Below, one piece after another: positions 44,698 to 54,932 of a stretch of DNA of 64,000 nucleotides (positions are counted from its first letter, which is position 1; every line of letters begins with the position of its first letter). The DNA comes from Sequoia sempervirens (Eukaryota > Streptophyta > Pinopsida > Cupressales > Cupressaceae): positions 23,209 through 87,208 of the forward strand of contig VDFB02187533.1 of NCBI GenBank assembly GCA_007258455.2. The letters are read 5' to 3'. The translations under genes and the position numbers were made by a program. A model generated the notes under the pieces. It was not told the origin of the DNA, did no database searches, and worked only from the letters and a program-made list of their open reading frames with translations.

Positions 44698-45330
44698 CTA
44701 GAAATCAACTGCCTTCTCATTAACCAACAAATATTTCCCTTCACTCAACCAAGATACTTTATATGGCAACTCATGAGGTAATTTTTGCAAATTCAACTTA
44801 CTCACCATCTCACTAGACACCATATTCTCTATTGAACCAGAATCAATTACAATCTTCCATACCTTGCTTTTGCACTTACATGTAGTCTTGAAGAGGCTCT
44901 TTCTTTGCAAAGGTTCCACTTCCTTGGTTGCCTTCAACATTGTTTTTCTCATCATTAGCATTTCCCCTATTTCAGGAGTAGCTCTTAAACTTGCAGAAGT
45001 TGTGCTCTCACATTCCTCCTCTTGAATGATTTGTGCTCTCCTATCCATCCTATTTTCACCACTTGAAGAACTACCAACTCTTTCAAGACACTTCCATGAA
45101 GGATGACCATGCTATTAACATGTGTAACACCTACCTACAAAAACATTTGAATCTCTACCACCACTAAACCTTCCTCTACCTCTAAAACCTCCTCTAGTAT
45201 CAACATTAACACCTTGCTCTTTACCTCTATCTGATCCTTCGTGTTCTTCGAATGGATTCTTTGGTTTATAAATTACCATCTGTTTATCTAAAATATTATC
45301 ACTTTCAAAGTAATTATCCATAGCAAAAAT
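44698..45330 (-). pseudogene. Zinc knuckle and aspartic protease
   Basis: The frame at 45115-45321 ends in a Gly/Arg-rich run (GGFRGRGRFSGGRDSN) and CYTC-stop-QHGHPSWKC, a CX2CX4HX4C zinc knuckle with a stop inside, so gag ends in an RNA-binding motif. The next frame (44698-45048) holds KVWKIVIDSGSIENMVSSEM, where DSG is the protease active site. Closely spaced with the frames on either side, all on the minus strand. Confidence 0.75.
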
Positions 45331-45609
45331 CTAATCAAGCAATTTCCCTTCATTAAAATTACCACCATACACAAGAATATCAACTTTTACCTTATGAGAA
45401 TCACCTTTCATTGCTTTGAGCATCTTCACCATCCTCTGATCTTCAGGGTCTATTTCCTCATAAACATCTTCATATTCTTCATCATCTTCCTCTGTTTCAC
45501 TTTCTTCATGGGCCGATGCAAGAAGTTGGGTACACAAAAAGCTCAAAAAGTGGAAATGTTTTTGCTGTTTTTCAGAATTTGTCACACTTGAACTGAAAAT
45601 TTGAGGCAC
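45331..45609 (-). pseudogene. Gag fragment, acidic
   Basis: 92 codons with an acidic stretch (EESETEEDDEEYEDVYEE), followed by VDILVYGGNFNEGKLLD, which resembles the entry to gypsy gag. The rest of the gag core is not recognisable. Confidence 0.45.
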
Positions 45610-46734
45610 TTACACAATGAATCTTTAAAAAAGTTAGTAATATGAAATTTTTATTTTTTAATCTAGTTTCTAAATATATAAATTATTCAAATACCCAGAT
45701 TATAGAAATTAAATTTTGATAGGGATCTATGAAAATCACTTTTTGAAAGTCCCTTTTTTTTACAATACCAAGCACGTGTACAGACAACACTTTTTGACCC
45801 AAATAAAAATATTTTTCTAATTCCTTTTGGAAAAAGAGAGCTAACAACATGAAGTTTGATTTGGAATTTTTTTGTAATTTTTGGTTGAATTTTTTTTATT
45901 AAATTTTTATTTGCCTTAATTGTTGTTTATAAAAATCAACGTGTACGGACATCATAATTGGACCTAAAATAAACATTTTTTGAATCTTTTTTTTTTTTCA
46001 TTGTGTAGAGAATTGTCTGATGTTTGATGCCATATAATTTTTTAAAAAAAAAACTTAACCAAAAAAAAGTTATTAAAAAACAAAAAAAGTCTGATATTTC
46101 AAGTTTAAGGACTAATTTTCTTAGAAATTAATTAAAAAATAGCAAACATAATCCAATATTAATAAAAATTATATATTTGGAAAGTAGACATCGTGTTCTC
46201 TAATGGGTTTTAATTTTACAGATTGATGCAGAAAAAAAAAAGTCCATCAGCCATATTGTCAAAGTTGGACATTCTTCTTCAATCTGCCTTAGTTTTTTAG
46301 TTGCAGGTCTAAGGCTAAGGCTCGGATTGCCAAGCCTTTTCCAAGCCTAAAACCGAGGCAACATGTGGGTTGGGAAATTTGAATTTTAAAAACACATACG
46401 CATTTTTAAAAAATACGTATGCATTACAAAATGCATATGTGTTCTTTATTTTCTTGATAATTTTTTTTTAAAAAAAAATTAAGAAACGGGTACCCGTTTT
46501 AAAACGCGTACCCCCATTCTCATCTCTCCTTTTCTTTTTCTCAAAGGTAGCAAGAATTTCCAACACATCATTGTGTGATTCCAGAACCTTAGTATGCTTC
46601 TCCTTTAGATCTTGCAACTCTTTTGCAACACCAACACCTTTTAGAGGCATCTTCACCAATCAACTTTCTTCATGTCCTGAAAAAATTAAACAAATCACCA
46701 ACAAGAGACCTTTTACTTGAGCTTTGATACCATC
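45610..46734 (-). other. AT-rich leader of the gag-protease element
   Basis: Long poly-A/T runs. A 63-codon minus frame (46468-46659, MPLKGVGVAKELQDLKEKHT) starts 60 bases behind the primer-binding site and could be the eroded start of gag. Around 46486-46515 lies GGGTACCCGTTTTAAAACGC, a partial palindrome. Confidence 0.45.
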
Positions 46735-48102
46735 AGATGCAAGAAAGGTGGTTGATACTTTCCATCCAACACAAAATGACTTGACTCAATCAATGAAATA
46801 TTCCTTTGAACACAAAACTCTTAACTTTTCCCAAAACACTCACAAGAGGCTTGTAGCCCTCCAAACTCAACTTGACACAAAATATCTTGAAGAAGGTCAT
46901 AAAGGCCATCATAACATCAATTAAGCTTTAACACATATCCTAAAACAAAATCCCAAAATATTTTCCAAGGTTTCTTTGTCCCAACATTAAGATTTAATAG
47001 ACTACCCTATTTTGAAGGCTACTAAATTAGCCCTAAATTACAAAGGAACAACTTCTTTAACTCCTTTTTTCATCAAAACTCACTTGAAAGAGTTTATTTG
47101 TGATTCAAAACCTCAAATTCATCAATCACATCTTATTCCTCTAACCTCTAGACCCTAGTTCTACCAAACCCTCCAATTTCATGTAAAAACCTTGGGTTTT
47201 ACTCAATCTCACAATACCCGGGCTTCCCAAACTCAATCAAAGCATCCAAAATTCTTCAAATACTCTTCACATGGTCAAAAAACCTTCCCATTGATAGATT
47301 CATTATTAATTTGATAAAACCTCACATTAAGACCTTCATTTCATATGGAGAACATCCAATGACACCCTAGGGCAACATCCCACAACTTACAATTCATTGT
47401 ACTTCCACTCTAAAACATATAAAATACCTAATCTACCATTTATTATGCCATTCCATCAAGAAATAGATTAGAATAGTAGATGGAATGGCATATTACATTG
47501 CTAAATTCTCAAACAAAGCCTTCACTGGCCTGTAACACACAAATTTTTGAAAACTAGATAAATCTCCCTCAAACATGGATATTAAACCCTCAAAACAGAT
47601 GCGAATGAAACCTAACTCATGCTATCACAAATTATCATAAGTTACAATGCAAGTGTAGGTGGTACGGGATTGTACAACCCTTGCAAAGTTCAAGAAAATA
47701 GAGTAAACACAGTAAATTGTAGAATAAGCGTTGTATTTTTTATGAGAAATTCAATACAATACTTCTCCAACACTTGTTCATGCCTTTGAATGGCTTTAAA
47801 ATAAATTTCTAAATCAAAACATGTCCATTCAACTGAATCAACTACTTTTCAAATCCTATGACTCTTCATTTTCCCTAAAACACCATTTTAACAACTTTTA
47901 TTTTTGCACTTGACAACATTATTGTGCAACTTCTACAAACTTGACACCTAGGATTCCAAATGAACCTATTACAACATAAATGGTCTTGATTGACCTTATT
48001 TAGAGTAATAAAACTCAAAACACCCTTATGCTATCCTTGACTCACCATATGACCAATGAAATGAGAAAATTTTGACAAAGGAGTTTAGGTACTCCTGCAC
48101 CA
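46735..48102 (-). repeat. 5' LTR of the gag-protease element
   Basis: Partner of 42521-43869; its inner edge is fixed by the primer-binding site at 46721-46732. Confidence 0.85.
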
Positions 48103-48700
48103 AGATCATTTGAAGTGCAAAGTTGAAAAGTTGCAAAGTTGCATTGCAAAGTTGTTATCTTCATGAAAAATCACCTACAAGAAAGATCCAAAAGTTTCAG
48201 GACCTAAGATTTGAGAAGAAGGGAGTGCAAACCTTGAGCCTCAAGACCACATTCAGAGATTTTAGAAATTCTTGATGGGACTAAGCCGCCACCTAGGGAA
48301 TCTTAGTCCTCCTCAAGATATTTTTTAGAGATTCTTTTGGATCTTGTTCTGACATCCAAAGATTCTACATTTTCCCCAAAAAATAACAGTGGGACTAAGA
48401 CAACAATAAGGGAATCTTATTCCTCCATAGCATATTTTGACATCATTTTTGCATTTCCAAAATCCTCATCTCATTTCTAGACTTCTCAGGTGCACACATC
48501 ATAAATTTGTGTTGCTCAATTTCATCATTTGCATCCATCAATTATCTTACATTACTAGGTTTTGTGAGTTGAATGTTAAGTTGTCTTTTCCAAGCTTTTT
48601 CTTGGTGGTGAACCCCTCAGAGCTTAAAGAACCCCCTCCTAGGTCTTCCTTGTTGAGAATTGACTCACCCTTTGGGTTGATAGTGATGTAGAGCCAAGGT
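48103..48700 (+). repeat. LTR-like sequence with GACTAAG hairpins, right flank
   Basis: Continues the repeat interrupted at 42520. Contains GGACTAAG...CTTAGTCC (48278-48309) and GGACTAAG...TCTTATTCC (48392-48423). No gene. Confidence 0.4.
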
Positions 48701-49640
48701 GAAGATTAAAATCACAAAAAACTAGTGTCAATTTAAAAATGATGAACTCTTCCCTGAAACACCTTCAACCTACAAGCATCAACTCACCCTCAAGGAGTCT
48801 TATTCCTCCAATATATAAAATGACCACAAATCTCCACCAAGTCCCTAGAAAAACCTTCAACATGCACAATATGATGAGTTAGATCATTTGAAAACAATCT
48901 ACAAGTTGGATTCATTGAAATCTTCAAAACACACCAAATTGGCCATGTTTCCCTTAGTAGTAGTGGGAAACCCGTTTTTGAGTTTTTTCTCACAAGTTTT
49001 CCAAATCACTTGAAAAAAAAGGGTGGATTAAGATACCCTTTTACCTGCTACATAACATACTTCAAATCTAAAGGTGACTTATTTTAACCAACATTGACTT
49101 TCAATAGACCGTCCATGAGAAAGGCTTCTCAATTAGGCCTGTTTTACAAACAAACTACCTCGCCAACACCTTCCCCCTAGAAAATTCCTCCAAATAGTCA
49201 ATAAACAAGTGTCAAAACCTCAAATTATCCAGTTTGTTTGTTTCCTTAATGATCCTATATGGTTGTTCCTTAAAACCCTCCTTTGACTAGCAAAATACTT
49301 AGGGTTTTTAAAAAAAATGCAACACAGAGCCTTTCTAGACAAAAATAGAATAAAAAACACCTTTAATATACCATGTACATGGTTAAAAAGCCTTAACAAG
49401 TCTAGTCCCATCGCTGTTTCATGAAACAACATCTTGACTCCATTGTTTCTTAAGGAACAATGCATCTTTTTTTATCCTAGAGCATCAATACAAACCAAAC
49501 AACTGACTTATCTTTATTTCCTCAAAATTTTAACATCTATCCTACCTTCCATCAAGTCAATCCACTGAGTAACAATTCAAGAGAGTAGGTGGATTGACAT
49601 CTTATATTAATAAAACAAAATTAGGCCTCCAAATTTGTGT
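48701..49640. repeat. Diverged relative of the 1.35 kb LTR
   Basis: Between about 49080 and 49620 the order of phrases follows the LTR at 42521 (AATAGACCGTCC / AATAGACTGCCC; TTCTCAATTAGGCCTG / TACTAAATTGGCCC; AACCTCAAATT). Much diverged, so an older related LTR. No gene. Confidence 0.4.
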
Positions 49641-51155
49641 GTATAGGCTGCTACAGAGATTAGTATAAACCTCCCAGAAATATGAGCGTTAGTCTCACAA
49701 TATGAATGCAAGAGAAAAATAACACATAAGTCTACACCATACCGACATATTTCAGGCCATTAAGAACTTGTACGAACCTTACCATAGTATTCTATGAGAG
49801 GAAAATAGTGAAATCTACAATTTATAGAGTTAAGAATGATGGAAACTTATAAATTTATGTGTGTGTGTCGAATGTGGAGAGGATTCTGATGTCAACCCAA
49901 ACCTTAATGAGACAGTTTACATTCAAAGTTTGATGCAAGTAAAGCTACTCTATTTCGTAATACAATCAAACCTTTCAAATACATATCATTGTCCTCTATT
50001 TCAAGGGATTTATTAAACCGTTTGGCCCTCAGATTTCTATGGGCACAAAGGTTGTTAAAATGACTACCTATAAAATGAGATTTGATGCCTAATATGCAAG
50101 CTAAGATGATTTCTATGTGCAAATGTGTGGTGGAATGATTAGTGGTATGCTTCTAAATGAAACAAAATGATGGAAAGGATAATGGATGCAATGATAAATG
50201 AGGGATGATGTTGATTATAGATGAACAATTGGAGATGAGTGAGATGATATGAAACTATAATGAACTATCCATGATTATGCATATTCTCAAATGAAAACAT
50301 AAAACAAACTAACCTAAAATGTAACTATGATGCAATGAGGATGATAAAATGTAACTATGAAGCAAGTAAGTAATCTAAAATGAGAATGCAAAGTAACACA
50401 TGATATGAAAACTAAGTATAAGACTCCATGAAAGCTCCAAGCTCCTATGAAAAACCTGCATGGTAACAATACTCAAAGTGTGGATGAAAAATGGCATTAT
50501 AACACTATTCCAATTTGTATCTCAAAATAACATTATAACATTACTCAAAAAGGTGGATGATAAATGCTCAGGAAAGAGGGTGTATTTATGGGGTTTCTCA
50601 AGCATTTTGTAAGGTGGCACCCATCAACGGTCTAGATTCGAAGGAGAAATGATAGACAGTGGAGATGAAAGGAATCAAGATGTTGTCCCCTTGACCAAGG
50701 ACAACATGCCATGTGTGTGGAGAGAATCCTTTGACCAATTGGAAGCATGCCAAATGTATGGGATTCCCAAGTGTGTGAAACAAAGACGCATGTGCTCCAA
50801 ATTTGTTGGAAGTGTGGGGGAATAAAGCCATATGCTTTTTCTCATTGGTGGAAGTGTGTGTGAGGATAATTCTAATTAATAAGTAGGCTTATTTATTTTC
50901 ATGTGACCTTTATGAGGCGGCACACAAAAAGTTGTAGAAATGTGCTCTAATTCTTAATCAGGATTAAGGTTAATTAAAAAAACATGTTTAGGGTATTTTG
51001 TTTATTTAATTATTTAGAAGAATATGATTAGAAGAATTAAAAGAAAAGTGAACAATATAAATAAAGTGAAACCTTATTTATATGTAGTTGAAGCATTAAT
51101 CAAATAGGTTGTATTTAATTAATTGAATATGATGACCATTTTTCAGATGTATACA
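49641..51155 (-). repeat. Probable 3' LTR of the minus-strand Tat element
   Basis: On the minus strand a purine tract AAAGAGGGGCAAAA (51156-51169) is followed by TGTATACATC, a fitting LTR start at 51155. A TATA-like CATAAATA (minus, 50583-50590) lies about 570 bases further on. The far end is unresolved and the partner LTR is beyond the window, so this is a placement by signals only. Low-complexity GATGA-rich sequence fills 50160-50420. Confidence 0.4.
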
Positions 51156-51165
51156 TTTTGCCCCT

Positions 51166-51199
51166 CTTTGAAGTGATGTGTTTACACATTACTTCAAAG
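51166..51199. repeat. 15-bp-arm hairpin beside the purine tract
   Basis: CTTTGAAGTGATGTG, loop TTTA, CACATTACTTCAAAG: 14 of 15 pairs. It directly adjoins the candidate polypurine tract and LTR edge. Confidence 0.85.
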
Positions 51200-51852
51200 A
51201 AGATTTTTATGTCGATGCTTAGATGATGCAAGATTTTGATGCCCCAGACAACGCAAGATTTCGATGCCCCGGGCTTTGAATTTTAGGTATTGATGGATAT
51301 TATGCCCCCTCAAGAGATACATCGGTGAAAGGATGTGAAAATGAAGTGTTGAATGATGTGATAAGTGTTGTGATGATGCAATGATGATCCAATGTTGATT
51401 TAGTGAAGGTTTGATCTTGGAGATGATTTATCTCTCGAAATTGAGTTGCAAGCTCTTTCTTTGAATAGTGTTGATTAATTACCCCTCCTTTTTGGTAAAA
51501 CTAGGAAATAAATCCCACCATAATTCCCTCCATTTTACCCCTGAAAGGTGAAAATGGTAAAATGGGATTCATTTTTTACATTTTGAGTTTGGAGAAGTGG
51601 AATATTGGAGAGCTTAGAGGAAGATGGTGATCCCATACCGCAAGCATCGTTTCGAGTGTCTTCGTCAACTTGATCAACCTGCTACCTCTAGACCTACGGT
51701 ACGCTTTATGAGAAACCTCTTTGTTAGTCATTTTCTTACCATTTAGAAGCATTTTGAACATCATAGATAGATGTTGTAGCTTATGGGATGTCATTTATGC
51801 ACTTTCGGTTGATTTTTTTGTTGTTTTTGAGTGTTTTTGAGCATGTTTAAGA

Positions 51853-52287
51853 GTTTTGGTGCCTTTGGGGTCCCAAATGGCACCTCTTGTAAGCTTGAAA
51901 TTCAAGTTTTCATGTGTTTTAAGAGTTTTGGCACCTTTGGGGTCCCAAATGGAACCTCTTGCAAGGTTGAAATTGATGTTTTTGAGTCTTTTGAGAGTTT
52001 TGGCACCTTTGGGGTCCCATGTGGTGCCTCTTGCAAGTGTGAAAAGGCATGTTTTTGGGTGGTTTTAGAGTTTTGGCACCTTTGGGGTCCCAAGTGGCAC
52101 CTCTTGCAAGCTTGGAATTCAATTTTTTGGCCTCCAACACTATTTTGGAGCCTTTGGTGTCCCAAGTGGTGCCTCTTGCAAGCTTGAAAATGGAGGTTTT
52201 TGGAGTTAAACTCTATTTTGGCACCTTTGGGGTACCAAATGGTGCCTCTTGTTGCCTTGGAAAGTTGTCATTCTTGCTTATTTGAGG
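51853..52287. repeat. 72-73 bp tandem repeat, six units
   Basis: Units start at 51853, 51925, 51997, 52070, 52143 and 52215, each with GTTTTGGCACCTTTGGGGTC and then CC...GG.GCCTCTTGCAAG. The first three are 72 bp apart and keep a 24-residue reading frame (SFGTFGVPNGTSCK); the later ones shift by a base, so I treat it as non-coding minisatellite. It lies between the antisense PMD ORF and the probable 3' LTR of the Tat element, where tandem repeats are known in this lineage. Confidence 0.85.
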
Positions 52288-52462
52288 CGGTTTAGCTTGT
52301 CATTTTTCTCGTTTTGCAAGGTGTGATTGTGGTAAGTCCTCAAGGTGATTTTCGTAAGATGTCCTTGAAGCCTAGGAGTCATTGGATTTTCATGTTTTGG
52401 ATTGATTTTAGTCAGATTGTGGTATGGACAGTGTTTGATTGATGTTTTGCATGATGATGATT

Positions 52463-52915
52463 TGATCTCATGATAGGCGAGAATCAAAAGATAGAACCAA
52501 TATTGTATCATCCTCATTATAGGCAAGGAATGATAATAGGATTGATAGCATATCATCCTTATGATAGGCAAGGAACGATGGTAGGATTGATAGAAAATCA
52601 TCCCCATGATAGGTGAGGAACAATGGTTTGATTGATAGCATATTGTCCTCATGATAGGTGAGAAACAATGGTAGGATTGATAGAAAATTGTCCTCATGAT
52701 AAGCAAGGAACAATGGTTTGATTGATAGTATATCATCCTCATGATAGGCAAGGAATGATGGTTTGATTGATAGTAGATAATCCTCATGATAGGTGAGGAA
52801 CGATGGGTTGATTGATAGCAGATCATCCTCATGATAGGCAAGGAATGATGGGTTGATTGAATAGCAGATCATCCTCGTGATAGGCGAGGACCGATGGGTT
52901 GATTGAATGAGATGT
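52463..52915. repeat. 45-bp tandem repeat, about ten units
   Basis: Unit TCATCCTCATGATAGGCAAG plus GAACGATGGTTTGATTGATAGCATA. Units between 52552 and 52731 alternate two variants (AGGATTGATAGAAAA and TTTGATTGATAGYATA), a dimeric higher-order pattern. Because 45 is a multiple of three, long open frames run on the minus strand (52278-52841, 187 codons), but they only restate the repeat. Confidence 0.85.
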
Positions 52916-53070
52916 TGATTGTTCTAATTGATTTGATTTGAATGATTGCACATTAACTTGATTGACTAATAATCTTTATTGAACATGACATTGATTGACC
53001 GATTTGTGTTCATGATTACGGAGATGGAGATGTACTCTAGTCTCAGGAGCGATTCCTGAAGACCTGGAAC

Positions 53071-54932
53071 ATGGTATGTCGGTCGTCATCAGCCGAGTTA
53101 GAGATTATCTCCTATTGTGGGTTGAATTCCTTGCTATACATACCAAAATATAGAATCAACAAAGGTTTATTGACATCTTTGGCAGAGAGATGGCATAGTG
53201 ATCATAACACGTTTCATTTACTGATTAGAGAGATGACAGTGACTCCCGAGGATGTCTATCGTATTCTATGGATCCTAGTGATGGGAGAGATAGTAGTGTA
53301 CAATAAAATAGAGCAGGGTGGGACAACTAAATTATGAAGATTATGTCGAGATGATCATGTTATGGGCCGATGGATCCCTTGGATAGAGATGATTAGTAGA
53401 TATGCTCCTTTACCATGTGTGCTTTCCAGATTCATTGGTGGATTCCTTTATCCTGATCATAGGTCAAAGGGATTTTCAGCAGGTTGGGGTCATGCGCTAT
53501 CACGGATGACACTTGATGGTATGAGGTATGCCTGGAGCTCATGTATGTTATCCCACTTATATCGAGATTTGCACAAGGTTTTCTATTATGGGGTGACGAG
53601 CCTATCATGTGGTCTCACATTACTCCAAACCTGGCCATGGGAGCATATAGTTGTCACTCAGCCCATGGGAGAGAGACATCGACCACCAAGGAGATTCTAT
53701 GTTTTCAGTTATAGTGGTCCACATGTCCAACATAAGCTGGGCAAGGTTTCCTATTGGAGGCATGTGCTGGATGATTTGGAGACTATCACATGGCAGCCAT
53801 ACTTGGATTGTGAGCAGTGGCCAGAGGATCAACTGGAGATGCCCTTTATGTTGTTATCTCCCTATCTAATTGGGCGGACACATGTTGTGCTTGAGCGCTA
53901 TTTGTATTTGTAGGTATATTGATAATTTGGACAGGTTCAAGGAATGCCCCTGGGAGTTTCCCATTATGCACGGCGATGACAGGATGTTTTAGAGTGGGGC
54001 CCCTATGTATCATATGAGGCAGCTTGTATAGAGTATTATACCTTGACCCCTGGTTTATGGGATTATGTTTGATATATTATAGATGTTCGGATGACTAAGG
54101 ATTATTCATAGTTCTTCCACATGCATCCCTTTCCTAGAGTTACTCATCCAGAGGAGCCAGTACTACTGTTGATGGAGAGGGAGGAGATGACAAGGGTGGT
54201 GATGATGGTGGGGAGGGTGATTGCAGAGGTGATGATGGTGGTGTAGAGGGTGATTGCAAAGGTGATGGTGGGGAGAGTGATGGTGGTGCAGATGACATTC
54301 ATCCATTGGATTTTGCAGTTTTGAGGTGCAAGAGGAGTGTCACCATAGCTCAGGTAGTGCTTCCCAAGATTTGGATTGGTATACCCTCACATCAGTAGTT
54401 AGCACAGATAGCAGCTTTGTAGGCAGATTTTTAGTCGTTTCAGAGCGAGATAGCTCAGGCTCAAGCATAGATTGTGTCCTTTCAAGATGAGTTAGGGAAG
54501 TGTCAAGCACAGATTGATATTTTGAGGATTGATAGAGGGACAGATAGGCAACAAATACAACAGTTGCAGGAATAGATGATCATACTTACTTCAGAGAGGG
54601 ATTCCTTTAGACATCAGATAGAGCAGGTTGAGGCCATTGCCGAGAGGATACAACAGACAAAACCATCTATAGGTATAGTGGATTTCTTCAGAGAGATTTG
54701 ACACATTTCTCAGGAGTTGCAATTTTACACGGGTGAATATCATGAGTTGGTTCCTCTTGAGTGACGAGAGAGTTTCGTACAGTGTCATTCTGGTAGATCT
54801 CATTCTCGGACTATGAGCATGGGTGTTATGCAGCCATTTCCTAGAGATAGGAGAGATCTAGGTGCAGGTCCATCAGGTAGAGGAGGTACTAGTTCTATGA
54901 GAGTAGTAGCATCTGGTGGGAGCTTGACATAG
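53071..54932 (+). pseudogene. PMD ORF antisense to the minus-strand Tat pol
   Basis: One frame runs from 53071 through a stop at 53335 to 53913. It reads INKGLLTSLAERWHSDHNTF, HLLIREMTVTPEDVYRILWI, the plant mobile domain, then DDHVMGRWIPWIEMISRYA, CVLSRFIGGFLYPDHRSKGF, RMTLDGMRYAWSSCMLSHLY and VFSYSGPHVQH, the longer C-terminal part of these proteins. The same frame goes on with more stops (VLEWGPYVSYEAACIEYY). At 54190-54290 follows a Gly/Asp-rich repeat (GDDGGEGD), at 54420-54680 a Gln/Ile/Arg coiled coil (IDILRIDRGTDRQQIQQLQ), and a Gly/Ser tail ends at 54932. It corresponds to the antisense ORF at 17306-19560. PMD proteins occur both as host genes and within transposons; here the setting says transposon. 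Confidence 0.8.

Larger units (their letters stand above)
42521..48102 (-). mobile_element. Minus-strand LTR element with gag-protease only
   Basis: Two direct repeats, 42521-43869 (1349 bp) and 46735-48102 (1368 bp), are the LTRs. On the minus strand they start TGGTGCAGGAG and end GCATCA (GCATCT in the inner copy). Two bases inside the right LTR lies TGGTATCAAAGC (minus, 46721-46732), a methionine-tRNA-type primer-binding site. A purine tract, TGTGGGGGTGTA, abuts the left LTR. The flanks AGATA (42516-42520) and AGATC (48103-48107) match 4 of 5. The 2.9 kb interior encodes gag and protease but no RT or integrase, so it needs enzymes in trans. Confidence 0.8.

Noticed and set aside
51831..52187. 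118-codon frame with 24-residue repeats
   Set aside because: The repeat period drifts from 72 to 73 bases, which breaks the frame after three units, so the DNA repeat, not a protein, seems to be the unit.
52278..52841. 187-codon open frame on the minus strand
   Set aside because: It only translates the 45-bp minisatellite; the unit length is a multiple of three, which keeps frames open by chance.
52463..52915. Evenly spaced repeats resembling a CRISPR array
   Set aside because: The units are contiguous without unique spacers and the setting is a plant genome; this is a minisatellite.
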